Shown here: positions 24,945 to 34,240 of the stretch, piece by piece | Layout of the letters: each line of letters starts with the position of its first letter | Numbering within the stretch: the first letter of the stretch is position 1 | DNA from: Oscillospiraceae bacterium | GTDB lineage: Bacteria > Bacillota > Clostridia > Oscillospirales > Oscillospiraceae | Assembly: GCA_902778285.1 (NCBI GenBank) | Contig: CACYXC010000043.1 | Location: 15,242 to 49,481, forward strand | DNA: 34,240 bases | Direction: 5' to 3' | Made by a program: the position numbers and the translations under genes | The notes under the pieces: model-generated | What the model saw: only the letters and a program-made list of their open reading frames with translations | Database searches by the model: none | What the model was told of the DNA's origin: nothing

Positions 24945-26410
24945 AGATAAAGCCTCGCGTATTCCTCGGCTGACAGTTCAAAGCCGAAATCTGCCTTCAT
25001 GGCGTTGGAGATCAGAGTATCCATCAGGTCCTTATTCTGCCAGCAGGCAAGGGCGGAACGGATCGCGTCGCCCATCTCCCAGGCGTCGTAATTGGCGAAG
25101 CTGAAGCCGGTGCCCTCGCCGGTGAACTGATTGAAGGGCATGACGGTATCGCGCAGACCGCCTGTCTCGCGCACGATGGGGATCGTGCCGTAGCGCATGG
25201 CGATCATCTGGCTCAGTCCGCAGGGCTCAAAGCGCGAGGGCATCAGATAGAAATCGCTGCCCGCGTAGATTTTGTGGGCCAGCTCCTCGTTATAGCCGAT
25301 GTAGGCGCAGACGCGGCCCTTGTAGCGGTATTCCGCGGCACGCATAAAGTTTTCAAAGCGCTCTTCCCCGCTTCCGAGGAGCATGAACTGCATATCCTCA
25401 CGGCCCATGAGCTCATCGAGCACGCAGGCAACGAGGTCAAGGCCCTTTTGTTCCGTCATGCGTGTGACCATGGCGAAGATGGGGACGTCGGGGCGGCGCT
25501 CCAGTCCCATCTGCTCCTGCAGCGCCGCCTTGCAGACGGCTTTCCCCTTCCGGTGCCCGCGGTCGAAGCGTGCCGGGATCAGCGGGTCGCTGTGCGGGTT
25601 GAAGACATCCTTGTCAATGCCGTTGACGATGCCCGAGACCTCGCCCGCCCGGGCGTTGAGGATGCCCTCAAGCCCCTCGCCGTAGTAGTCGGTCATGATC
25701 TCACGGGCATAGCTCGGGCTGACCGTGTTGATGCGGTCGGCAAAGACGCAGCCGCCCTTCATGAAATTGGCGCAGCCGTTGAGCTCCATGAATTCCGAAG
25801 TCAGGTAACGGTCCTCGATACCGAGCAGATCCTTTGCCAGAGCGAAGCTGCACTTGCCCTGAAAGGCGATGTTGTGGATGGTCAGGACATAGCGGAGCCT
25901 CTCCTGCATGCCGCCGGGATACTGGGTCTTGGCCAGCATGGGCATCATGGCCGTGTGCCAGTCGTTGCAGTGGATGATCTCCGGCGCAAAGTCCAGATTG
26001 GGCAGCGCGTCCATCACCGCGCGCGTGAAGAAGGCATACTGTTCGATCTCCCCCTCGCCGCCCCAGTAGATCCGGTCGCCGAAGTAGTGCTCGTTATCGA
26101 CAAGATATACGGTCACGCCGTCCAGCTCCAGCTTCTCGATGCCGGCGTATTCGCGCCGCCAGCCGAGCTGGACATAGAAATAGAACATGTGCTCCGCGCG
26201 CCCGGCATATTTGTTTTTGATACAGCGGTGGTAAGGCATGATGACGCGCGCGTCGATCCCCATGGCCCTGAAGGACTTGGACAGCGTGCTCACCACGTCG
26301 GCAAGGCCGCCGGTCTTGGCCAGAGGCGCGCACTCGGCGGAAGCGAGAAGGACGGCGGGAAAACGCGATCTGCCCTTGCTTTTGAGAAAATCGCGAAACT
26401 CTTTTTTCAT
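24932..26410 (-). CDS. glgA: Glycogen synthase (ADP-glucose, GT5)
   Basis: GlgA adds glucose from ADP-glucose to alpha-1,4 glucan ends. The 492-residue protein has the GT5 hallmarks: ADP-glucose-binding KTGGLADVVSTLSK (about 32-45), IHCNDWHTA, LTIHNIAFQGK, NGIDKDVFNP, and the C-terminal nucleotide-binding SRFEPCGLSQMIAMRYGTIPIVRETGGLRDTV, which holds the expected Glu. The first 18 residues are a basic extension. ATG 26410 follows GGAAGGAGA and overlaps the glgB stop (ATGA). No glgC (ADP-glucose pyrophosphorylase) gene is in the window. Confidence 0.96.
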   Translation of the reverse strand: MKKEFRDFLKSKGRSRFPAVLLASAECAPLAKTGGLADVVSTLSKSFRAMGIDARVIMPYHRCIKNKYAGRAEHMFYFYVQLGWRREYAGIEKLELDGVTVYLVDNEHYFGDRIYWGGEGEIEQYAFFTRAVMDALPNLDFAPEIIHCNDWHTAMMPMLAKTQYPGGMQERLRYVLTIHNIAFQGKCSFALAKDLLGIEDRYLTSEFMELNGCANFMKGGCVFADRINTVSPSYAREIMTDYYGEGLEGILNARAGEVSGIVNGIDKDVFNPHSDPLIPARFDRGHRKGKAVCKAALQEQMGLERRPDVPIFAMVTRMTEQKGLDLVACVLDELMGREDMQFMLLGSGEERFENFMRAAEYRYKGRVCAYIGYNEELAHKIYAGSDFYLMPSRFEPCGLSQMIAMRYGTIPIVRETGGLRDTVMPFNQFTGEGTGFSFANYDAWEMGDAIRSALACWQNKDLMDTLISNAMKADFGFELSAEEYARLYLCML

Positions 26411-28341
26411 GATCGTTCTCCTTCCTTTACCGCTTTTTTCCGGGGGCGGGAGACACGGGGTTTATATTCAAAGAAGACGGCCGACATCGCCGGCAGCGTG
26501 ATGGAAGCCGAGGCGGGCAGATCCAGAAAGCCCTCGTTCCGGCTGCGGATCGTACCCTCGTTCCTGACGCCTTCGCCGCCGTACTGCTCATCGTCGCTGC
26601 TGAGGATCTCCTTGAGCGTGCCCGGCGCGGGCAGGCCGAAGACGAAGCCCTCGTAGGTGACGGGCGTGAAGTTGCACACGCAGACCACGCCCTTTTTCTT
26701 ATCGGCGCTGGAGCGCAGGAAAGCAACAGAGCTGCGCCCGGCGTCGTCCACGTTCAGCCACTTGAAGCCCTCCCAGGAGCGGTCCACCTCATACATGGCG
26801 GGATATGAGGTGTACAGCTTGTTGAGGGCCTTCATGTACTGCTGCAGCTGGGCGTGCTTGAGGTAGCCGAGCAGGAGCCAGTCGAGCTCCTGCTGCCAGT
26901 TCCATTCTATGAACTGGCCGAACTCGCTGCCCATGAAGGTCAGCTTCTTGCCCGGGTGTGCGAACTGGAAGCCGTAGAGCGCGCGGAGAGAGGCAAACTT
27001 CTGCTCGTAGTCGCCGCTCATCTTGTTGATCATGGAGCACTTGCCGTGCACGACCTCATCATGGGAGTAAGCCAGCACATAGTTCTCCGAGAAGGCGTAC
27101 ATCATGGAGAAGGTCAGCTTGTTGTGGTTGAAGCTGCGGAAGAAGGCGTCGAGTGACATGTAGTCGATGGTGTCGTGCATGAAGCCCATGTCCCACTTGA
27201 GGCTGAAGCCCAGACCGCCCACATCCGGCGGCGCCGTGATCAGCGGGAAGGCCGTGGATTCCTCGGCGATGGTGACAGCGCCGGAGAACTCCGTCAGGAT
27301 GGCGGAATTGAGCTTGCGCAGGAAGCGCACGGCGTTGAGGTTCGTGGTGCCGCCCTCCTCGTTGGGCGTATATTCCCCTTCCCGGCGGCCGTAGTTTAAG
27401 TAAAGCATGGAGCTGACCGCGTCCACACGGATGCCGTCGATATGGAATACATCAAAAAACTTGCAGGCCGAGGAGACCAGGAAGCTCTGCACCTGGCTGC
27501 TCGCGTAGTCAAAGATCAGCGTCCCCCACTCCGGATGCTCGGCCATGCGGCGCTCCTTGCATTCATAGAGCGGCGTCCCGTCAAACATGGCCAGGCCGTG
27601 CTGGTCCTTCGGGAAATGGGCAGGGACCCAGTCCATGATCACGCCGATGCCCGCCTTATGCAGCGTATCGACAAAATATTTGAAGTCGTCCGGGTTGCCG
27701 TAGCGGGAGGTGGGGGCGTAATAGCCCGTGACCTGATAGCCCCAGGAGCCGTCGTAGGGATACTCGGTGACGGGCATCAGCTCCACATGCGTATAGCCCA
27801 TATCGCTGCAGTAGACGGCCAGCTCGTCGGCGATGCTGCGGTAGAGGTTGCTGCCCTCCATGTTCTTCCAGGAGCCCAGATGCACCTCATAGATGCTCAT
27901 GGGATTCGTCATGAAGTTCCATGAAGCGCGCCGCTTCAGGAATTTCTGATCGCCCCATGCGTAATCCTTCTCCGTCCAGACCAGGGAGGCGTTTTGGATG
28001 CCGTTCTGGGCCCAGGCGGCAAAAGGATCGGATTTGAGCACGCGTACGCCGTCAGGCCCCTCGATGCAGTACTTGTAGCTCTGGCTGTCCCAGACGTTGT
28101 CGAGGAAAACGACCCACACGCCGCCCTCCAGCCGCTCCAGAGGCGTCGCGTCCCAGGCCCAGCCGTTGAAGTCCCCGACCAGCGTCACGCTTCTCGCGTT
28201 CGGAGCCCAGACCAGAAAACGATGCATCTGCAGCTCGGGAATGAAAACGCAGCCGAAGCAGAGCCAGGCCTTGCGCGCCTCGCCGGTATTGAACAGATAG
28301 ATATCGTCGCGGGGGATATGTTTCAGATAGCGCTCCTCCAT
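26407..28341 (-). CDS. glgB: 1,4-alpha-glucan branching enzyme (GH13)
   Basis: GlgB cuts alpha-1,4 chains and rejoins them by alpha-1,6 bonds to branch glycogen. The 644-residue protein has an N-terminal CBM48 module (about 35-125, FLVWAPNARSVTLVGDFNGW), then the catalytic barrel starting SIYEVHLGSWK. The catalytic triad is visible: Asp in DGIRVDAVSSMLYLNYG, Glu in TIAEESTAFP and Asp in YSHDEVVHGKCSM. The long extra N-terminal domain of some GlgB proteins is absent. It is first in glgB-glgA-GH13, with a promoter close upstream. Confidence 0.96.
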   Translation of the reverse strand: MEERYLKHIPRDDIYLFNTGEARKAWLCFGCVFIPELQMHRFLVWAPNARSVTLVGDFNGWAWDATPLERLEGGVWVVFLDNVWDSQSYKYCIEGPDGVRVLKSDPFAAWAQNGIQNASLVWTEKDYAWGDQKFLKRRASWNFMTNPMSIYEVHLGSWKNMEGSNLYRSIADELAVYCSDMGYTHVELMPVTEYPYDGSWGYQVTGYYAPTSRYGNPDDFKYFVDTLHKAGIGVIMDWVPAHFPKDQHGLAMFDGTPLYECKERRMAEHPEWGTLIFDYASSQVQSFLVSSACKFFDVFHIDGIRVDAVSSMLYLNYGRREGEYTPNEEGGTTNLNAVRFLRKLNSAILTEFSGAVTIAEESTAFPLITAPPDVGGLGFSLKWDMGFMHDTIDYMSLDAFFRSFNHNKLTFSMMYAFSENYVLAYSHDEVVHGKCSMINKMSGDYEQKFASLRALYGFQFAHPGKKLTFMGSEFGQFIEWNWQQELDWLLLGYLKHAQLQQYMKALNKLYTSYPAMYEVDRSWEGFKWLNVDDAGRSSVAFLRSSADKKKGVVCVCNFTPVTYEGFVFGLPAPGTLKEILSSDDEQYGGEGVRNEGTIRSRNEGFLDLPASASITLPAMSAVFFEYKPRVSRPRKKAVKEGERS

Positions 28342-28381
28342 ATGGCATATCTCCTTTTCTCTGTTTTCCTATGATTCCTTT

Positions 28382-28409
28382 TTTATATTATAACGCTTTG
28401 TCGTGTCAA
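28382..28409 (-). promoter_or_regulatory. Promoter of the glgB-glgA-GH13 operon
   Basis: On the minus strand a perfect TTGACA (28409-28404) and TATAAA (28387-28382) are 16 bases apart. The leader is about 35 bases. A TATAAT overlaps the same area but with unsuitable spacing. Confidence 0.7.
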
Positions 28410-28495
28410 TTGGAAGTAATTTTTCGCTCCGATACAGATTCTACGCCCTTGTTCACAGATGCGGCCGCAGGTATCCGCTGCCCGGGGCATGGAAA

Positions 28496-28523
28496 ACCCG
28501 GGCGGGAATTATCCCGCCCGGGT
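28496..28523 (-). terminator. Terminator of the surface protein gene
   Basis: ACCCGGGCGGGA and TCCCGCCCGGGT form a perfect 12-bp stem with a 4-base loop. On the minus strand TTTTCC follows. It starts 30 bases after the stop codon of the SPKTG protein gene. Confidence 0.85.
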
Positions 28524-28552
28524 AATTGCATATTTCAGTTTATGTTTTCGGG

Positions 28553-31198
28553 TTACTGCTTTTTCTTCCTGGGGATCAGCGCCACGACTGCGGAGCCGGA
28601 GAGCAGCATCACCGCAAGCCACAGGACGAGGTTGTTCTCGTCGCCGGTCTTGGGGCTGGCAGAGCCGTAGTGCACGTCAAACTGCGCGGTGGCCTCGCCG
28701 TCCTTGAACAGCAGCGTCACAGGGTAGTTGCCCTTGGCCAGCGTGTTCAGATAGCCGGCATTGATGGTCACGACGGTCTGGCCGCCCTCGCCCATATAGA
28801 AGCCGTAGCTGCCGGCGGGGAGAACCTTGTCGCCGATCTTCACACCGGTGAACTTCTCATAGGGGCCGTCCGCATGGAGCTTCAGCGTCTTGCCGCTGTT
28901 GGTGTACCAGTCGACGGTGGCGAGGTTTGCGTCGGTGACGGAGACGTCGTTGATCTTGAAGACGCGGTAGTCGACCAGAACGCCGACCGTGCAGCGCAGA
29001 CGGTAGGTCTGGGAGCCCATCTTGTACTTGAAGAAGAAGTTGTGGTTGCCGCCGTCCAGCTTCTCAAAGAAGGAGCCGGGGATGGTGACCTTGCCGCCGG
29101 AGATGGTGTAATCGGTGCCGGACTTCAGCTTGGTGCCGGCGCTGGTGTCGGTGGTGTCCATGATGATCTCGATCGGAGTGTCGGTCACGTCAAAGACGAT
29201 GCTCGTGCCGCTGCCCTTGTAGTAGCGGGACGGGGTGAAGGTCACATTGGCCCAGACGTTCAGCGGGAACTCCACGTAACCGCCGCCGTCCAGCTCAAAG
29301 GCCAGGACCAGCGCGTCGGCAGGCAGGGTCTCGAGGAACGCGGCGAACTTGGAGATCTCCACCTTGCCGCCGGCGGCGTAGTAATTGTAGTCGGTGCCGT
29401 TGACCAGAGACTTGACGACAGCCTTGGTGCTCGCGTTCTTGACGCTCAGGGCAGTCAGACCGGGAGACACGCTGAAAGACAGGTTGTAATTCTTGCTGGC
29501 CTGCGCGGATCCCTTATAGTAGTCCGCGGAGGTCTTGCCGTTATTGTTCTTGACGCTGGCGGTGTACTTGCCGACGGTGTACTTGAAGATATCGTCCTTG
29601 GAGGCCGCGGGATAGGTGCCCTTGGCGCAGACGGCCGCGGGAACGGCAGACTTGAACAGGCCGCCGGTCACGCCGCCCACCACATTGGAGGCCACGCCGG
29701 AGAACTTGATGGCGCCGTACTTGCCGTCAGAGATGTTGGGGCTCACCTGGCCGCTGCTGGCATCCACATTCACATTGTTGGCATAAGTGTTGCCGGAGGC
29801 GTTCAGGATGGCCTGCGTGCCGGTGGAGGTGAGGTTGATGTCGCCCTCGACCATGACGCCGGAGAGCTCCAGCGCGCCGTTGACGGTAATGCTGCCCTTG
29901 ACGGTGCCGTTGACAAGACGCAGGGTCTTGCCGGCAGGAACGTAGATATTGCCGGTAATGGTGTAGGTGCACAGATCAATGCCGAAGTAGGAGGAGATGG
30001 CGCTCCAGTCGGTCACGTCCCAGTTGACGTGAGCGGTCAGCCAGTAGTTGCCGTCCTTGCTCTTGTTCAGGCACTCGCTGATCGTGGCATACGCCGCGGT
30101 ATCGTTCTGGATCGCGGTATCGTCCGGTTCATCCGCAACGATGTCGGGCTTCTGCTCCACAACGATCTCCTCACCCTCGGCAGGCTCCTCACCCTCAGCG
30201 GGCTCCTCACCCTCGGCAGGCTCCTCACCCTCGGCAGGCTCCTCACCCTCAGCGGGCTCCTCACCCTCGGCGGGCTCCTCACCCTCAGCGGGCTCCTCAC
30301 CCTCGGCGGGCTCTTCGCCTTCAGCAGGCTCCTCGCCTTCGGCGGGCTCTTCGCCTTCAGCGGGCTCCTCACCCTCGGCAGGCTCTTCGCCTTCAGCGGG
30401 TTCCTCACCCTCGGCAGGCTCTTCGCCCTCGACGGGCGCGGGCTCCTCAGCAGGCGCGGGCTCCTCGACAGGCGCGGGCTCCTCGGCGGGCGCGGGCTCC
30501 TCAGCAGGCGCGGGCTCCTCGACAGGCGCGGGCTGTTCAGCAGGCGCGGGCTCCTCGACTGCGGCTACAGCGGGATCAACGACCTTGTATACGCCCTCCA
30601 GGCCCTCCTGCGCGACCAGGTCATAGGCCGCGGCGCTGCCGCTGAGGAGGTAACCGCCGTCATTGGACAGCCACAGCATCTTCAGGCTGACAGAGCCTTC
30701 GCCCTTGATGACGCAGGCAAAGCTCAGAAAAGCATCCTGAGTGGCAGAAGTGCGCACAACGATCTCGCCGTTCTTGAGGGCGGAGCCGTTGGCCATGAAA
30801 ATGGCGGCCTCGTCGCTCACGGAAGGAACGAAGGTCATGGTCTTGCCGTTCAGACTCATGGAGACGTTCGCAGGGATGCTGATGCTGTTCGACAGCACAA
30901 CGTCCTGCGTAAGAATGACCATCTGGCCCTCCTGGGCAGCGGCAAGCGCGTCGGCAACCGTCGCATAGTACAGCGTCTCCTGATCGGAGACATTGATCTT
31001 CGCGACGCCGCCGCTCGTGCTGGAGGCAGCGGCACCGGGCTCGCCGGGATCGCTGGAAGCGATGATCACGCCGTCCACTACGGGCACAGCGCTCTGGGGA
31101 GCTTCCGCGCTCTCCTCTGCCGAAGCGCTCACGGCCATGAGGCCGAAGCACATGGCGATGACCAGAAGAATAGACAACAGCCTGATGTAAGCTTTCAT
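28553..31198 (-). CDS. Secreted cell-wall-anchored protein with Glu/Pro stalk and SPKTG sorting signal
   Basis: The 881-residue protein has a signal peptide (cleavage likely after ASA, residue 27). A beta-helix-like segment follows (about 60-190, SISIPANVSMSLNGKTMTF). Next is a Pro/Glu stalk (about 213-344): EEPAP(A/V) repeats, then 14 GEEPAE hexapeptides. A second beta-helix-like region lies at about 370-520 (ITGNIYVPAGKTLRLVNGTV). Three repeats resemble X2-like Ig modules (about 570-840; for example KLKSGTDYTISGGKVTIPGS). The C-terminus has SPKTG (848-852), a hydrophobic helix and RKKKQ, a sortase signal. ATG 31198 follows AAAGGAGAA. No catalytic motif is visible; binding or adhesion is inference. 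Confidence 0.88.
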   Translation of the reverse strand: MKAYIRLLSILLVIAMCFGLMAVSASAEESAEAPQSAVPVVDGVIIASSDPGEPGAAASSTSGGVAKINVSDQETLYYATVADALAAAQEGQMVILTQDVVLSNSISIPANVSMSLNGKTMTFVPSVSDEAAIFMANGSALKNGEIVVRTSATQDAFLSFACVIKGEGSVSLKMLWLSNDGGYLLSGSAAAYDLVAQEGLEGVYKVVDPAVAAVEEPAPAEQPAPVEEPAPAEEPAPAEEPAPVEEPAPAEEPAPVEGEEPAEGEEPAEGEEPAEGEEPAEGEEPAEGEEPAEGEEPAEGEEPAEGEEPAEGEEPAEGEEPAEGEEPAEGEEPAEGEEPAEGEEIVVEQKPDIVADEPDDTAIQNDTAAYATISECLNKSKDGNYWLTAHVNWDVTDWSAISSYFGIDLCTYTITGNIYVPAGKTLRLVNGTVKGSITVNGALELSGVMVEGDINLTSTGTQAILNASGNTYANNVNVDASSGQVSPNISDGKYGAIKFSGVASNVVGGVTGGLFKSAVPAAVCAKGTYPAASKDDIFKYTVGKYTASVKNNNGKTSADYYKGSAQASKNYNLSFSVSPGLTALSVKNASTKAVVKSLVNGTDYNYYAAGGKVEISKFAAFLETLPADALVLAFELDGGGYVEFPLNVWANVTFTPSRYYKGSGTSIVFDVTDTPIEIIMDTTDTSAGTKLKSGTDYTISGGKVTIPGSFFEKLDGGNHNFFFKYKMGSQTYRLRCTVGVLVDYRVFKINDVSVTDANLATVDWYTNSGKTLKLHADGPYEKFTGVKIGDKVLPAGSYGFYMGEGGQTVVTINAGYLNTLAKGNYPVTLLFKDGEATAQFDVHYGSASPKTGDENNLVLWLAVMLLSGSAVVALIPRKKKQ
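30167..30425 (-). repeat. Fourteen 18-bp units coding for GEEPAE
   Basis: Fourteen consecutive units encode the identical hexapeptide. Their DNA varies only at synonymous positions (for example CTCACCCTCGG versus CTTCGCCTTCAG in the plus strand). All six frames are open through this stretch, which explains the spurious long antisense frames here. A less regular EEPAP-type repeat continues to about 30560. Confidence 0.95.
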
Positions 31199-31225
31199 GT
31201 TGGTTCTCCTTTACTCTGCTTACTA

Positions 31226-31231
31226 TTATAA
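31226..31231 (-). promoter_or_regulatory. -10 box of the surface protein gene within the repeat end
   Basis: A perfect TATAAT on the minus strand lies inside the left terminal repeat, 27 bases before the SPKTG protein ATG. A convincing -35 box is not visible. The element may therefore supply, or have landed on, this gene's promoter. Confidence 0.4.
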
Positions 31232-31434
31232 TGATTATCGCATGGAGAAAACGATCGAGTTCTCGATTGTTTTCTCTGCCAAACGACACGCTTGGCAGCA
31301 AATGATGGATTCCATCATTTGCGCGATGCTCATTGCAATGAATATATGACAAAACAGCAGAGCTGTTTTGCTGAGCAGCTAAGCTGCTCGGCGGAACGCC
31401 TTGCGGCGTTTCGCCATCAGATAATCATTATAAA
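31226..31434. repeat. Full copy of the multi-hairpin repeat with terminal inverted repeats
   Basis: The 209-bp element is bounded by the 14-bp inverted repeat TTATAATGATTATC (31227-31240 and the complement 31420-31433). Inside are six hairpins: GAGAAAACGATCGAG with its complement (31246-31277), GCCAAACG/CGCTTGGC with one mismatch (31279-31297), GCAAATGATGG/CCATCATTTGC (31299-31323), CAAAACAGC/GCTGTTTTG (31348-31368), GAGCAGC/GCTGCTC (31371-31387) and CGGAACGCC/GGCGTTTCG (31390-31411). The core TTGCAATGAATATATG is at 31331-31346. Copy 1 at the window start matches the right half. No transposase is present, and no clear target duplication was found. Confidence 0.8.
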
Positions 31435-32004
31435 TCAAAAATTTATAATCGATTTCTCCCGCCTGCATTTGGGTACGCAAAATAGCGCCCTGTACAGGCT
31501 TATGGATACTGTACCACTTTATCGGGTCATTTGCAAGAGCTATTTGAAGTTTTTTGCTATATTTTTTTACCGCTTTGTAATTACTTCGTATGTATACAGT
31601 AACCAGCAGAGGAGAGGGTAAAAGCAGTTAGAAGCGTTGATAATTCAGGCCTTTTCTGTGATCATGCTGTATCGTCAGCACGGAATTGAATACAAAAAAG
31701 TTTCAACGCCCTCTCAATATTAAGAAAGATTAAGAACTGAAATTGACATGACCGGCTGCAGCAGCTCTGATCCCCACGCGGGCGAACAGCAGGATGTCTC
31801 CTTTTCAGTGCAAATTTATAACTGACCGTATCTGTTGATTTCAAATAACGGCGGTTTTTGTCGTTCATGCGCCGCCGCTGCATTTTACCGTGCAGATGCT
31901 TTCCTTTTTTTGTGCATTTTGACGCAAGGCTTTTCCGACAGTCCGGTCTTTTCAGCAATTTTAATAAAGTTGGTCATTTTGACCGAAATCTTTCGATTTT
32001 TTCC
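31435..32004. other. Long AT-rich intergenic region without a supported gene
   Basis: About 570 bases lie between the repeat and the hppA promoter. The only open frames are short and have no ribosome binding site. Small inverted repeats occur (CGGCGG/CCGCCG around 31847-31875 and CTGCA/TGCAG around 31879-31896). I see no terminator or RNA family that I recognise. Confidence 0.5.
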
Positions 32005-32033
32005 TTGTAGATCAAGATGAAATCGTGTAAAAT
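32005..32033 (+). promoter_or_regulatory. Promoter of hppA
   Basis: TTGTAG (32005-32010) and TAAAAT (32028-32033) are 17 bases apart, with a leader of about 38 bases to the hppA ATG. Confidence 0.7.
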
Positions 32034-32077
32034 ATACAAAGTAAAATGAATACCTTTCAGACGGGAGTGTGAAATCG

Positions 32078-34069
<1,992 letters not shown>

Positions 34070-34087
34070 GTTTTTCAGGACCGCATA

Positions 34088-34118
34088 CAGCTCCGGGTAT
34101 AACCCGGAGCTGTTTTTT
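34088..34118 (+). terminator. Terminator of hppA
   Basis: CAGCTCCGGGT and ACCCGGAGCTG form an 11-bp stem with an ATA loop, followed directly by TTTTTT. Confidence 0.95.
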
Positions 34119-34127
34119 ACACTCTCT

Positions 34128-34156
34128 TTGCAGGGGCTTCGATCTTAGTGTAAAAT
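34128..34156 (+). promoter_or_regulatory. Promoter reading off the right edge
   Basis: TTGCAG (34128-34133) and TAAAAT (34151-34156) are 17 bases apart. The transcript from about 34163 contains CACCTC/GAGGTG (34184-34189 and 34234-34239) enclosing GTGGT/ACCAC (34193-34197 and 34209-34213), a possible folded leader. An ATG at 34201 begins a frame MNSPQTISHKKEV that runs off the window. It lacks a good ribosome binding site and is not called as a gene. Confidence 0.5.
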
Positions 34157-34240
34157 AGATGTAGGAAAAATAAAGACAGAGGGCACCTCAAAGTGGTTTA
34201 ATGAATTCACCACAAACCATTAGCCACAAGAAAGAGGTGT

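Noticed and set aside
30167-30425. CRISPR array
   Set aside because: The 18-bp units are contiguous with no spacers and encode an in-frame hexapeptide.
28526-31231. A 901-codon open frame antisense to the SPKTG protein gene
   Set aside because: It mirrors the repeat-rich, GC-rich coding strand, where all frames stay open. The sense frame has a signal peptide, ribosome binding site and sorting signal; the antisense frame has none.
31662-31958. A 98-codon minus-strand frame in the intergenic region before hppA
   Set aside because: Basic, Cys-rich composition without domain features, no ribosome binding site, and AT-rich non-coding character.
34201-34240. Start of a protein MNSPQTISHKKEV at the right edge
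   Set aside because: Only 13 codons are visible and no ribosome binding site is at the right distance; the stretch may be an untranslated leader.

Overview
This window looks like a chromosomal segment of a GC-rich, anaerobic Gram-positive member of the Clostridia, probably Oscillospiraceae-like. That placement is inference. It rests on strong AGGAGG-type ribosome binding sites, a DNA polymerase I without a proofreading active site, Na+-linked energy enzymes, a sorting-signal surface protein, and dense palindromic intergenic repeats. No species can be named from sequence alone.

Layout. 1-2351: one end of a multi-hairpin repeat, a small membrane protein, a MATE exporter and an AT-rich intergenic region with DnaA-box-like nonamers. 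2352-9312: a minus-strand housekeeping block, uvrB-polA-rimI-tsaD, then radC beyond a structured repeat. 9386-12929: a plus-strand oxaloacetate decarboxylase Na+ pump operon (alpha, gamma, biotin carrier, beta). 13328-14852: a convergent ATP-type PEP carboxykinase gene broken by an internal deletion of about 77 bases that removes the metal-binding His segment and shifts the frame. 15126-16469: tRNA-Pro(CGG) with a consensus promoter, then a cation diffusion facilitator behind a leader resembling a NiCo riboswitch. 16492-20448: a MerR-like regulator, a complete ISL3-type insertion sequence inserted in a 24-bp hairpin with an 8-bp target duplication, and an ABC exporter operon with an XRE-AbrB regulator. 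20607-22475: a hairpin array, ssrA (tmRNA), a cyclophilin and smpB, so both trans-translation components lie within about 2 kb. 22539-28409: a glycogen/alpha-glucan operon, glgB-glgA-GH13. 28553-31198: a secreted SPKTG-anchored protein with a Glu/Pro repeat stalk. 31226-31434: a full copy of the multi-hairpin repeat. 32005-34118: a membrane pyrophosphatase (hppA). A further promoter reads off the right edge.

Physiology. Oxaloacetate decarboxylase exports Na+ while making pyruvate. The membrane pyrophosphatase can recover ion gradient from the PPi released by biosynthesis, including ADP-glucose formation for glycogen. PEP carboxykinase would normally share the oxaloacetate pool with the decarboxylase, so its lesion is either a real metabolic change or an assembly or sequence artefact.

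The most unusual material is not protein coding. A roughly 209-bp element (full copy 31226-31434, partial copy 1-101) is made of consecutive hairpins whose arms differ between copies by compensatory changes, inside nearly identical connecting sequence. A second structured element at 3115-3268 shares its core motif. A third repeat family (13007-13039 and 21234-21267) keeps its loop while its stem is replaced by another complementary pair.
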